Position numbers and translations under genes: made by a program. A DNA stretch of 64,000 nt from Smallanthus sonchifolius (taxonomy: Eukaryota; Streptophyta; Magnoliopsida; Asterales; Asteraceae). Of this stretch, positions 36,426-48,410 are shown piece by piece. Each line of letters begins with the position of its first letter. Positions within the stretch are counted from its first letter, which is position 1. The notes beneath the pieces were generated by a model, which saw only the letters and a list, made by a program, of their open reading frames with translations, did no database searches and was not told the DNA's origin. Where the stretch lies: NCBI GenBank assembly GCA_023525975.1, contig CM042040.1, forward strand, positions 56,451,486 to 56,515,485. Reading direction: 5' to 3'.

Positions 36426-36715
36426 CTATATATATGTTACCGTTGGAGACTTAGAGTGCCCTTCCCCCACGAAATCCCTCACACTCCCCCCACAGTTGTG
36501 ACATTTCCCAGAACTAGCAGAACCTAAGGCACTGGTACAGTCACGGGAGTAGTGGCCCGTTTTACAACAACGGTAGGATATGTTCAGACTATACTTGCAC
36601 TTTCCGGAGTGCCTTTTTCCACACTTTAGGCTTCTTGTTCTTTGATGCAGACCAATCCCCATCCGAGCACTTAGTGGTGTTGGACCACTTCTTTTGAGTT
36701 TCTGCGAGGGTTATG
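36426..36715 (-). pseudogene. Retrotransposon gag zinc-knuckle fragment
   Basis: A minus-strand frame contains CCKTGHYSRDC and KCHNCGG, two degraded CCHC knuckles. A short upstream stretch also reads as gag-like. Nothing of pol adjoins. The source family cannot be named. Confidence 0.5.
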
Positions 36716-36784
36716 CCTTCAACGACCACATCATTAAAAACCTTTCCACTTAATGCCACCACGGATTCGAAAACACCATGTTGT

Positions 36785-38026
36785 GTAACAACCCCAATTT
36801 TAGGGATATATTTTTCTTTTATTTATTCTAGAAGACATAAGTGACACAGATGGGTATCGGTATAAAAATTTATGACTATAAGTGGTTACAAACGAGGCCC
36901 AGTGGCCTTGGCCCATCTATGAGTTATTAGGGTTAGTCTATACATGAGTCGTTGGGCTTGGCCCAATCGTCCAGAAACCCATTAGATATAAACTTTAAAA
37001 CCCGAACGGTTATACATAATAATTATGGTTCTAATCATATCCGACTTGATCCCAGTACGGAACACGGGGTCATACCATATGCAATATACTACTATAAGAG
37101 TTACCTAAATAAATACTATCTACATGAATTAAGAACATTTAGTTATAATATTACGCATACCTATTACGCGCACTCGCGTATCTACAAACACCGAACACTG
37201 GTATAATATGTCCCGTCTATAAAAATGAGAACTATAATTAATAATGACCAAGTATATACTTATATAAAAGAGAATATTAATGTCTCACATTTATAAGTAT
37301 TAAAAGCATTACCTAGTGTTACAATTTATAAGTATTAAAAGCATTACCTAATCTCTTATACACCTTCATACACTCTTAGTTCTCTCACAAGCCTTCAGGC
37401 AACCTCCATCAGCCCCTGAGTTCGAAACAACCTTCACACCCTCCGGGAATTCGAATTTTTGGAGAAGAACTAGCAAGTCTTCAAGGCAATATCATTCTAC
37501 GTAAATTGATACATTCATTACCATTCAAACTTTTGTGTTTTTCCCTCTTTACATACTGATTTTATCCATAAACTATAGCCATAAACATCCATTGGAGTTC
37601 AAGCAATCCATCCTTAACAAGCACTCTCCATCCATTCTTCAATCAAACGGTTTGTATCCAAAAATCCCTAACTATTCACGTATGGATTCATCCTCGTTCT
37701 TTGTTTCTAGTTTTGATCATCCACTCATATACCTTGACAGTAGGTTTCTATCCCTGTGAAGGTCCTTATCAAGTCCAAGAAACTTCCAAGGATTGCGCCT
37801 AAGAAGGTAACCCGAAAAACCGTTGTAATCCTTCAATTTAATGTGTTAAAATTCATGTTTACTAAAAGCTATTGCACTAAGTCTGATTCCTTGTGAAACC
37901 CACGTTTTCTCAACCTCCTGGACCAGCTTGAAGTTGTCTACTCGTGTGTATAATCACCCCTTCAAAAAGGTACACTAAGCTTACTCGAAAACCTTACGTT
38001 TACAAGCATTATTTTCACTGTTTTAC
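36785..38026 (+). mobile_element. Probable solo LTR (about 1.24 kb)
   Basis: Begins TGTAACAACCCCAATTTT, a typical gypsy LTR start, and a matching end TGTTTTACA lies near 38018-38026. A TATA box (TATAAAAA) at about 37216-37223 and a CT-rich leader (37360-37400) show plus orientation. ACACCAT words occur outside both ends, but an exact 5-bp duplication could not be set, so the borders are approximate. No internal coding region. Confidence 0.55.
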
Positions 38027-38049
38027 ACCATTGTAGGCACGTATGTAGG

Positions 38050-38705
38050 ATCGGTGTTTACAAGATAGTTATGTTCTAGTTGAGATTGGCGGAAATAATA
38101 ACAACTATGCAATGTATACAAGAAACAAAGATAATACTGATAAATGCAAAGTGTATTAATCTTCAATGTTTACAAGTTAAAGAGAAAACTCTACGGAAGC
38201 ACTCTTGTACAAGGAGAAGATAAAATACATATAAAGGAACTTAGAATCAAGATAGACCCTTGATTCTAAGGATCGGATCAAACACAAGACGTTGATCTTT
38301 GACAGTTACAAGTTACACTACTATTGGTAGACAACTAAAAGACAAACTGCAGCAAACAGTAACAAACAGGTCAAAAGTCTTCTTTGGAATCTTTGCAGGA
38401 GACTTCAGAAGTAATAGCTTTGTCTTTAATCATCTGCATCAATAACATTCCTTCTGTTGATAGATGTGTTAGTGTTGCAGCAGAGGTGTCAGTAGCAAGC
38501 TCAAAGCTGCTGATGATTTGCCTATCAGCAGCAACTTTGGACTTCAGCAGATAAGGCTATCCGCAGCATAGTTGTTGTTCAGCAGGAGAACATAACTATC
38601 AGCAGCAAATGCCTCATCCGCAGCAACTTGTAAGTCAGTAGCAAAATTGTGGAGTCCGCAACAATTGTACTTAGAGAATTTTGTAGCCATCAGTCTTTAT
38701 CTCTA
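38050..38705 (-). repeat. 3' LTR region of the SIRE-type element
   Basis: Lies just beyond the purine tract CTAGGGGGAG (38708-38717, minus strand). It contains repeated CTATCAGCAGCAA words (38522-38534, 38597-38609) and relatives to about 38660. A weak TATA-like stretch lies near 38229-38240. Exact borders cannot be fixed because the other LTR is absent. Confidence 0.6.
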
Positions 38706-39203
38706 AAAACTCCCCCTAGAATGATGCTACCAAAACTCTTTTACTGCCTTTGTTGCTGAAGCTTTTGCATGTGCGCAACAATCCTTGCTGTCTCATAGCC
38801 TCTTGGATCATTGCTTGGATTGTCAAGAGGAAGATCAGATAGAGACTTGATGTCCTTGCTTGGCATGTTGAAGATGACCTTGCTTGAGCATCTCATCTTC
38901 TATCCTTTGACATCTATTAAAGTGTACTCATCATGAACATCATTGTAGGACCAACTGACAAATAGAAAGTGGGATTGGAGAGGTTTAGCATCAATAACAT
39001 CTTTGCTAGGGTTGAAGTGATGTTTGATTACTAGGAACAGATGTCTCCCAATGAGCTTCACCCAGCTCCAACATTCTTTGAAGATCAGAATCTGGCAGCT
39101 GCATCACCTCATCAACAGATTTGTACACTGATCTTTTTACTTCTGCCCTCCCCCTAAACACTTCAAACCATTGGTCTTGATTACTATAGAACCATACTAT
39201 AAT

Positions 39204-42200
39204 TTATCTTAAGTCTTTAGGTGTGGTAGTAGGTTTAGTTTTCTTCTTGGGAGGCTGTTGATGAGAGGGAGCTGGGTGAGTGAATTTGGACTCTTTGGGT
39301 GGAGAGGAGGGAGGTCTAGGAGGGAGCGTGGAAAGTTGTTGGACAGAAGGAGAAGAGGATGAGGGAGTAGGCTTGGGTTTCTTTGGTTTTCTTTCTTTTG
39401 TTTGAGTGTCTACCCTTCGTTTTGAACCTATCTTCCCCAGTCTCTCTTCCTCTTCCTTCTTCACTTTAATATAGAGGGCTTAAAGGTTCATGAAACTCAT
39501 GGGACCCAACCTCTTTCCACTTTCACCTCTAGCCTTTAAGAAGTCCGTCATGACCTTCCTTTCTTCATGAGATCTGACATTGAAGGCAATGGCTTTTCTG
39601 GCTTTGTGGCTGGCTTTTTCTTCTTCCTCGGCCCTCTTCTTGTTTGCCAATTGACCTTGTTGTCCCATAAAGGCTCTGTATATTTCTTTATTTGATAATT
39701 TCTCAAGGTAGTCTGCATCCTCACCTTGAGAATTCAGAGCCTCTGTCCACTCCTCTCTCATTTCTTTTGCAAGTTCAGAATCAGTGATTCTAAACTTGGC
39801 TTCTTCTCTTATCTTCCTCTCTCACTCTTCATCTTCTTATTTAACTGTTCCTGCGGATGGAGAGCTAATGTTTCATCTTCTTTTATTTGTGAGGCTGCAA
39901 GAACTTTAACTTTTGTTCTATCCAGTTGCCTAGCATGCAACTGGATTTGTTGTTCTCTGAGGAGCATGACAGCTTTTCTTTCTTGAGCTTTTTAAGCTCA
40001 ACTATCTTCTCGTCTTCTCTTTCTCTTCTTCTTCTCTCCTTTTCTTTCTTTTCTTCTTATATCTTCTTCTTCTTCTTCTTCTTCTTCTTCCTCAGTCATA
40101 ATTTCCTTCCCTTTGTTTTTGTTGGATGCCTCTGCTTCAGCTTCATGGATCACAACAGCAGATGTGGGGGATACTGTTGAGACCTCAGCTTCAGCTTCAT
40201 TGGCAATTTGAGAAGTAATCAAAGGTGGAGGGACTTCTTCATTTTCACCAATTTCCCATTCTTCCCCAGTCACAGCCTTCCATGCCTCCTTAACCTTCTG
40301 TTCTTCTATCCTTTTTTATTCTTCTTCTGTGTTTAAGATAACAGTTGGAGAAGAAGGAAGGGACAAGTCTGAATCTGGTTCCTCCATTGCAATCCATCTT
40401 TCTTTCTCAAGAAAATCTTTAATAAGAAGGATCATGTTTTGACTGCTTTTGAAGTTGGTGTTGTAGATTTGTGATCTTTTTTTAAACACCTTGAAGAGGA
40501 AGTCTGGGTTGAGTAGAAGGATCTCCTGGGCATTGTTGATTATGAATGTAGATCCATCACTCAAGAAGAATTTGAATCCTGATGGCGCACTGTCTGACCG
40601 TCCATACACTTCCAATCCCCTGACCATTTCATTGTATAAGAATCTTCTTAAGCATAGAACTTGTTCTTCCGTCAACACCTTGTTCCTTATTAATTCCATT
40701 ATTTGTCTTTGCCTTTTATGTCTTTCTTCGGCAACTCTTGAGGACTCTGCTTTATTAATATGCATGTTGTCTTCTATGAGGGCATATAATGCAGAGAGAT
40801 CATTGGATATTAGTTCTTGATCCTCATGATTTGGATAAGCCACCCTATTTGCTTCTTCAAGTAACCACTCAAACCAGGGCATGTCATCTTCCATTAGATC
40901 ATAAAATCATCTAATAGCCAGTTTAACAGAGAGATCCGTGGATGTGTTGATGCATTGTGTTAAATATAGATCCAGGATATTGAGAGGATTCAATTTACAC
41001 CAATTCAACTCTTCAACTCCAGCAAATTCCCATCTAATCCAAAATCTCTCTGATAGACCATCATATCTCCATGACAAAATGGAGTCAAACTCCAAGTTGT
41101 GTGCAGTTAGTGGGAATTGAGGGGCAATGGTCTGTCTTGAGATGGCAGCAGCTGGAAGTATAATGACTGAGAGATGCATGTCTTCATCTTCATTATCAAT
41201 CTTCATCTCCTTAGGGAATACTTCATCTACAACCATGACAACTAGCTTCCAATCCTCAGATATCTCTTCCTCTTCATCTCCTGAGGCTGGCAAGTCATGG
41301 ATTTGAACAAAAGCATGTTTGTATAGTGTACTTTGAAAGGTAGCCTGCTCTTGTATCCATTCATCCAAGATGTCTCTGTCATCTTCAGCAGTAACTATCT
41401 CCCCCTTTTTGGTTGCATCAGTGCATAGAGTTGGGTCTGTTTGGGTTCCCACTAATACAAGGAAGGAGAAGTCACAGTTGGGCTTCGATGGGCTTCATGC
41501 ATAGAGACTTGATGCCTTAATTGGACACTTCAGCCTCTATTATAGCCACACTGGCCGTCAATTCCAATTTGTCTAGTTTCAGTCTGTCCTCATCCACAGT
41601 TGTGGAATCATTGAAACTAGATGGGGAACTAGATGGGGCCTTAGGCATAGCCTTTGCATCCCCGTCACCCTGGTTTTCTTGGCGCCTAGGATTCCTCTCA
41701 GTGAAAAATGTTTCAAAATAAACATTCTCACTGTGAGTTGCCATGGTTTGGGACTTAGTGCTGTTATCACTGTCCTCCTGATCAATTGATGGACCAGTAG
41801 TAGTGATAGCCCCTTCCACATTGTCGAAGCACTTTGGTGTGACAAACACTCTGGATATTGTCTTAGCTTTTGTACTTGTCTTGTATGTATTAGTCTTTGT
41901 ATGTTAGTGTCTGTATGTATTAGTTATCGAGTTGTAATTACTAATGTATGTACTAGTCGTCTGTTTTCTCTAAGTGTACATCCACTCTATCATCACTCCC
42001 AAAGTGAACCTTCTTGGGTGATGAACTTGGGCTAGATACATTAGCAGCCAAGTCAATCAATACCTTCGAGATAGTGGCAGTTGGAGAAGGTATATCATCT
42101 TGAGTAGGTGCCTCTGCACTTAAGTTCAATGAAGAGAAAAAGTCTGTGGACTCAAGAGGGTGTTCTATGAATCCGGGATGTGATCCTAATCCTAATAGAG

Positions 42201-43322
42201 AAACTTCCAAGGAAGTCTCCCTAATAATATGGCTATTCCTTATGATATTCTCACCAGAATGTTGGGATTCTGGATGAGGGCTTTTAGGTTGGGACTGGGC
42301 CTTGGAGACAAGAATAGAAGGAGTCTTCTTGCTCCTCTTTCTCTTTCGGGTATAACTTGCCTCAACTGGGGCCCTGTGTTCCAGTTGAGCTTGAAGAACA
42401 GGTGTAAGTATTTGTTGTGCATGTGCACCCTCAATAGGTTGCACATGGGTTCGATCAAGGATAGCAGTTATTTGTGCAGGCTGTGAAATGGAGGGTGCGG
42501 GATCAGTATCAGTTGGGACTGCTGATCTGTCACCCTGGATACTTTGTATGTTCATCATTGTAGATAACAATGGAACATTGACCCCTGAGAACTTTGCTGA
42601 AACAGTTCTCATACTTTAAAAAATATTATTTTTATGTCCCAAAATCATGTAGATTCTTACAGGTTTTGAAAGATATTTTAATTCATGGTTAAAAACTTAC
42701 TGCAAGAACCTAGGGTACATAAAGAAGGCTTGTTTTGCTCCTTCCTGAAGGTTATATCTCAAACCCTTGAATATCAAATGAGCAAAATTGAAACCTTAAC
42801 CAATTACCATACAATGGAAAGCGGAGGCAAGAGCAGAACTCAGTTGATTCCATCCACTTCTCTTCTGAGATATGCATTGAAGAAGAGTGTGGCATAAAAA
42901 CTTCCATGGGGACCCATCGGTGCCTTCTCAATGGTGTATTCATCTTGATTTCCAGTGTATGATATGGATACAAAGGTCCTCATGTATTCATTCTTTGTAT
43001 ATGAGTTGGCAGCACCTTCGTCCTGAAGCTTGAGATATTTTATGAGTGTAGCTTCGGTAATGGTGATGTTCTTGCCGTCTACTGTGGCTTTGATTTGGGG
43101 AGTCCCCTGTTCGGCAGAGAAGACGGCAGAATTCCAGAAATCTTCTATGTGGGGTAGTAGATGGTGGGGTTGACAGTCAGAGCAAAATATATTTTCGACC
43201 GACATAGGAAATCGATCATGTCATTGAAACCTTCAGATTTCTTCCATTTGATAAGATATGCAGTTAGATTGTGGTAAGTTTAGAACTTATCATTAGGGTT
43301 GTTGATGTCAACGTTTGCCATT
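39204..43322 (-). pseudogene. SIRE-type extra ORF (downstream of pol), broken
   Basis: Consecutive minus-strand frames form a remnant of one long protein. The N-terminal part (42840-43205) has HIEDFWNSAVFSAEQGTPQI and ITITEATLIKYLKLQDEG, then SQKRSGWNQLSSALASAF in a shifted frame. This is the conserved part of the extra ORF in copia elements of this plant group. Downstream segments at 41953-42612, 41517-41849, 40907-41452, 40316-40894, 39998-40273 and 39204-39761 are Ser/Glu/Lys-rich with coiled-coil-like Glu runs. The predicted start at 43322 is followed by an early stop. Function in the element is not established. Confidence 0.7.
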
Positions 43323-43448
43323 ATGGTTAGGTTTGGAGGGAAGAAGGAAGCTTTTGAAAGTTGGTTAAGTATGTGAAAGCTTTGAATGCTTGAGAGAAAG
43401 AATGAGTGTTAGGTCGGAATTGAATGTGAAGTGGTGAAGGAGGAAATT

Positions 43449-43850
43449 TGAATTTTTTATAATGGCAAGGGAGGGAAAAAGCAAGTTAACTTGTACTGTA
43501 CAACCCATTCATTTTTCACTGTTTTACAGCTGTAACACACTGTAGCAGTCATGGTAAAGACTGAAAGTTGTTTTTACAGCGGGTAAAGGTTAATTTGGAC
43601 TCATTTTTACCCATCATCAGCAAACTTGATTGCTGTGGATGGTTAAGCCTATCAGCAGCAAACTTGGTTGCTGTTAATGAATGTAATGGTCCACAGCAAA
43701 GATGTTGCTGCTGATAGCCTTAAAGCTATACGTAGAAAACTTGTTCCTGCTGATAATTTAAGGCAGTCGGTAGCAATTCTTTGCTGCTGAAGACTAAACC
43801 TATCAGCAGCAAAAAAAAGTTTGCTGCTGCTTATTTACATTATTTACATC
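43449..43850 (-). promoter_or_regulatory. Possible internal promoter of the SIRE extra ORF
   Basis: A minus-strand TATA box TATAAAAA (43454-43461) lies about 135 nt upstream of the extra-ORF ATG. Upstream of it, 43600-43840 carries repeated CTATCAGCAGCAA (43649-43661, 43800-43812) and its inverse TTGCTGCTGATAG (43705-43717). The same 13-mer recurs in the LTR. Inferred from layout only. Confidence 0.45.
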
Positions 43851-44027
43851 AAAAGAAAGACAAACACATTTTATTCAAGATTTTAAAGACAGATTTTAAT
43901 CAAAGTTCATCATGTCAATGTATTCAACTAAACATCTAAATCTAGCTTCATCAAAGGGTTTTGTAAATATATCAGCATATTGTTTATTGGTATGAACTTT
44001 GGTTAAAATAATTATCTTTTTCTCAGC

Positions 44028-47000
44028 TTAATCTCTTATGAAATGATACCTGATGTCAATGTGCTTTGTCTTGGAGTGCTGCCCAGGATTATTTGTAATT
44101 GATATAGCACTCATGTTGTCAATGTGAATGGAAGTTGGCATGAAAGTCATCCCATAGTCCAACATTTGATTTTGTATCCAGATGACTTGTGCACAGCAAC
44201 TTGAATCTGCAATATATTCTGCTTCTGTTGTAGTTGTTGATACAAAAGTTTGCTTCTTGCATTGCCATGAAATCAGTCTTCCTCCCAGAAACTGACATCC
44301 CCCTGATGTGGACTTTTTGTCCAAATTGCATCCTCCATGGTCACTATCAGTGTATGCATACAAGTTGAATTTGTCATTCTTAGAGTACCATAGCCCAAGT
44401 CTTGGAGCTCCTTTTAGGTATTTAAAAATTCTCTTGACAGCTTGGAGATGTGTATTATTTGGAGCTGCTTGGAATCTTGCACAGAGGCATACTGCAAACA
44501 TGATATCTGGCCTTGATCCTATCATTGCACGGTACTGATGTTGATCAGTGTCTTGACCATCTTTGTCTGGGGTTAGTTGATAGTGCACTTGCTTAGGAGT
44601 TCTTACAGCAGAGCGATCAGTCAGTTTGAACCTTTCCAAAATGCTTCTGACATATTTGGATTGACTGATGAAGATTCCATTTGGAATTTGTTTCACTTGG
44701 AAGCCCAAGAAGAAATTTAGTTCACCCATTGAACTCATTTCAAACTTTGAGTGCATCAGGACCTCAAAGTCTTTGCACAGCTTCTTCCTTGTTGATCAAA
44801 AGATGATGTCATCAACATATATTTGTACCAGCAGGATTTCTCCCTCTTCATCTTTGATAAACAAGGTCTGATCACTGACACCTCTTCTAAAGTTGTTGCT
44901 GACTGACAAAGTCTCATACCATGCCATTAGAGCTTGATGTAGGCCATAGAGAGCTTTATCCAGTTTGAACACTTTGTTAGGATGAGCAGGATAGGCTATT
45001 TGACATAGACTTCCTCACCAATCTTCCCATATAGAAAAGCACTCTTGACATCCATTTGATAGACTGTAAAACTTTTGTTTGCAGCATAGGCTAGGAAGAT
45101 TTGGATGGCCTCAAGTCTGGCAACAGGAGCAAAGACTTCATCATAATCAATTCTCACTTCCTGAGTGTAGCCTTGAGCTACAAGCTATGCGGTCGATATA
45201 TCGGTCAAAATATCGGTCCCGATATTATCGGTGATATTTACCGAGATATCGCCGAGATTTTGATTCCATAATATCAGTTGTCTCACCGAGTTTCTTGGTT
45301 TACTAATATTGGCCCTTTTTTAACATTTTTCTGCCCCAAAGCCCATTTCCCTTTAAAAATGTTGGCTCAATGCCTTGTACCCATAGCCAAAACCATCGAA
45401 GTAAATGCCCTAACTCCCTAATACACCCACGTTCGCACTTCGCACACCTGCTAGATCATGTTTCTAATATAAAATACTGACACTTTTTAGTTTTGACTTA
45501 TGATTTGACTGTTAATATTATATATGTGTGTGTGTATATACGTTTATGCATGATATAAAAGCTACCGATATCCCACCGTGAGAACCGATATCTCAAATAT
45601 CGGTCCATGATCGATAACCGATATTTTTCCGCATTATCTGCTTAGGCTACAAGTCTGGCTTTGTTTTTTACTACAATCTCTCTCATCTTGCTTGTTCCTA
45701 AATACCCATCTTGTGCCAATAACAGTTTGACCAGGTGGAAGATCAACCAGAGTCCACACTTCTTGTCTCTTGAATTGCAGCAACTGTTCATGCATTGCCT
45801 CAATCCAACTGCTATGTTGCAAAGCTTCATCTATCTTCTTTGGTTCTACTTGAGATAGAAAACAAGAATACAGACATATATTAGCCTCATGAGTTTTGCT
45901 TCTTGTTTGAACTCGTTGCTAAACTTGGCCAATTATATTCTCCAATGGAAGTTCTTTGTTGATTCTTTGTGCTGGAACAGCATACAACTGAATTCCTTGC
46001 TTAAGATTGCTTTGATTCTGATAAGGAAAATCTTCATTCATTGTGGAAGAGTCTTCAACATCAGTAGCAGCATCAACAGCAGATGCCTCTACACCAATTG
46101 TATTTTCTTGATCAGCAACAGATGCCTCTACACCATCTGCAGAGATGTCATGAATCTCATTTTGATTTTCATTCTCAGAGAGACTGTTGCTGGTGACATT
46201 GGAGAGACTTGTTCTTGCTTCACTGGCTTCAATAGCTTCCACAACAGATGGAGGATCAATAGACGGTCTTTTGATTCTTATAGAAGGACTATTGAATTCC
46301 AATATGTAGTCATTTGATGATTTGGAAGCTGGTTCTTTGGAAGAGGTAGAGTCCATATTTGAGAAGATGAGAGACTCAAATACTTGTGAGAAGGAGTATA
46401 TATCAAAGAGCCAGTTTGGTCCTTTACCCTTTTCACATGGAATGTGTTCCCTACATTCCACATTTGTTGATTCTTTCACTATTCTTGTTCTGGAGTTGAA
46501 TACTCTGTAGGCCTTGGATTGAGAGGAATAGCCTACAAAGTATCCTTCATCTGATTTGGCACCAAACTTGGGAAGAACTCCATATGTGAAGAGAATAGTA
46601 CATGGACATTCAAAAGGTTTCAGAAATCCAATGTAGGGAACTCTTTTAAACCACAGTTAATAAGATGTTTTGTTGAGAGACTTGACAATGAGAACTCTAT
46701 TTTGTATATAACAAGTTGTGCTAACTGCTTCTGTCCAGAATGTGAGAGGCAGTTTTGAGTCAGCCAGCATTGATCTTGCTGATTCAATTAGAGTTCTGTT
46801 TCTCCTTTCAGCAACCTCATTTTGTTGAGGAGTTCCTGGAGCACTGTATTGTCTTTCAATGCCTTTGCTCTCACAAAAACAATTCAAGGTATGGTTCTTA
46901 AACTCTGTACCTTGATCACACCTTATGATTTTGACTTTCTGATTGCTTTGATTCTCAACCTAAGAATGTAGTTTTTAAGAATCTCAGGAGTTTCATCTTT

Positions 47001-47751
47001 TGTTCTCAAGAAGTATACCCATGAGAATCTGGTGAAGTCATCAGTTATCACCAGACAGTATGACTTCATGTCCATTGACATGACATTTGTAGGACCAAAA
47101 AGATCCATATGTAGCAGCTGTAATGGAGTGTCATTAAAATTCAATGTCTTGGGCTTGTGAGAACTCTTGTGTTGCTTCCAATTCAGGCATGTTATGCAGT
47201 GATCTTCAAGTTGGAATTCCTTTTCAGGAAGACATCTGACAAGATTTCCCTTCACCAACTTGTTGATAGTTTTTACATTAACATGGCTTAATCTCCTGTG
47301 TCAAAGAGCTGATTTATCAACTGAGGCCTTGGACAGAAAACAAAACACACTGCCAGATGGAGTGAACTCATTCATGTCAAGCACATATAGTTTATCTTTT
47401 CTTTGAGCAGTCAATAAAATCTTCTTTGGAGGAGGTTTGCTTAAACCAAAGGAGAGCACAAAGCATTCTGTCTGTGAAAAGTATCCAATGCTTCTGATCA
47501 CAGACCTGAGACACACTCATGAGATTAAATTCCAATTCTTTAACAAAGTTTACTTTTTCAATACTCATTCTTTCATTGGACACAGTTCCTTGTCCAGTTA
47601 TAGATCCTCCATTTGAATCACTCCCAAAGGCAACATATCCTCCATAGAAATGTCTGAAGTTGGAGAGGATGGACATGTTGCTGGTCATGTGCCTAGAACA
47701 ACCACTGTCTACAACCCAGGTGTTATCCTTGTGACCTGGTTGTCCCTGCAC
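44028..47751 (-). pseudogene. Copia pol remnant (protease, integrase, RT, RNase H)
   Basis: Minus strand: protease/zinc-finger border at 47392-47751 (WVVDSGCSRHMT active site), integrase at 46657-47258 (HMDLFGPTNVMSMD, then YSAPGTPQQNEVAERRNRTL), linker 45919-46500, RT start at 45634-45830 (WTLVDLPPGQTVIGTRWVF), RT continuing to about 44760, and RNase H 44028-44756 (AYTDSDHGGCNLDKKSTSG, then TKHIDIRYHFIRD). Frameshifts separate the integrase halves and the RT parts, and a 461-bp element splits RT. Not functional. Confidence 0.9.
45185..45645. mobile_element. hAT-like MITE inserted in copia RT
   Basis: A 461-bp non-coding insert is flanked by the 8-bp direct repeat GCTACAAG (45177-45184 and 45646-45653). 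An 8-bp duplication is the hAT hallmark. The interior has many CCGATAT/ATATCGG words near both ends (about 45190-45260 and 45565-45625), like subterminal transposase-binding repeats. Terminal inverted repeats are weak (CTATGCGG versus CTAAGCAG). Confidence 0.8.
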
Positions 47752-48217
47752 ATGAGAGAGATCTAGTTAGAGTGAGGAACCCAAGAGCTTGCAGACTTGG
47801 GTGAGTGTGTCTTTGAATTAAGATATGTACGCTTGCATTCAGTGGAACCAATGATGATGCTTTGAGAGTCTGAAGCGGTGGATTTGGCTTTCCATTGTTG
47901 AGAAGGTTTTCCAGATCTTTTTACCCTATCAACAGCAGAAGTGGATTTGGAGCAAACTTTACTACTGAAGACTTTGGCTGATCAGCAACATATTTGGTTG
48001 CTTTTTCAACCCTGACTACAACCAAGTACATATTCAAAACTAAAAACAATAATTCTAATCCAAAAGCGAGTCCTTATTAAAATCCCTTCTTCAATTCTGT
48101 TTACCTGAAAGCATATTTCAAAAGTTTTTATTGTTCACTCTCTTTAAATGTTTAATATATACTATATCACAAGTGCAATTTTTGGCTTAAATATCAACTC
48201 CCGAATGAATTTAGCAG

Positions 48218-48410
48218 AAAGATGATGAGAAGGTGGATAAAACAAGCATTAAAGAAGAAAAATTGGTGACCAAAATAGTTAAGATGGTTCTTGGAGATGA
48301 TATAAGATCGGTTGAGCTACTTGTTAATTGCAGCATTGGACTAGTAAGGGAGATAATTAGGGACCGGTTTCCGGGCCTAGATGGTGTTCTTATGAAGTAT
48401 AAAGATGGAG
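48218..48410 (+). pseudogene. PB1-domain exon, inverted copy
   Basis: An open exon between acceptor tttagcag (to 48217) and donor GTAACT (48411) encodes the first half of a PB1 domain (KMVLGDDIRSVELLV, REIIRDRFPGLDGVLMKYKDG). It has the basic/KYKDG features of plant TPR-PB1 (PHOX) proteins. It is the mirror copy of 49722-49917. No other PHOX exon lies upstream: copia sequence begins 200 bp away. Confidence 0.8.

Larger units (their letters stand above)
38040..48010 (-). mobile_element. SIRE-type Ty1/copia element, 5' end missing
   Basis: On the minus strand the order is degraded gag/protease, integrase, reverse transcriptase, RNase H, a long non-coding gap, an extra ORF region, a purine tract and an LTR. 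Copia gene order plus a large ORF downstream of pol is the signature of SIRE-like elements. The 5' LTR and most of gag are absent: copia sequence ends near 48010, where PHOX-related sequence follows. Many frameshifts and a hAT-like insertion (45185-45645) show it is old and inactive. Confidence 0.85.
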
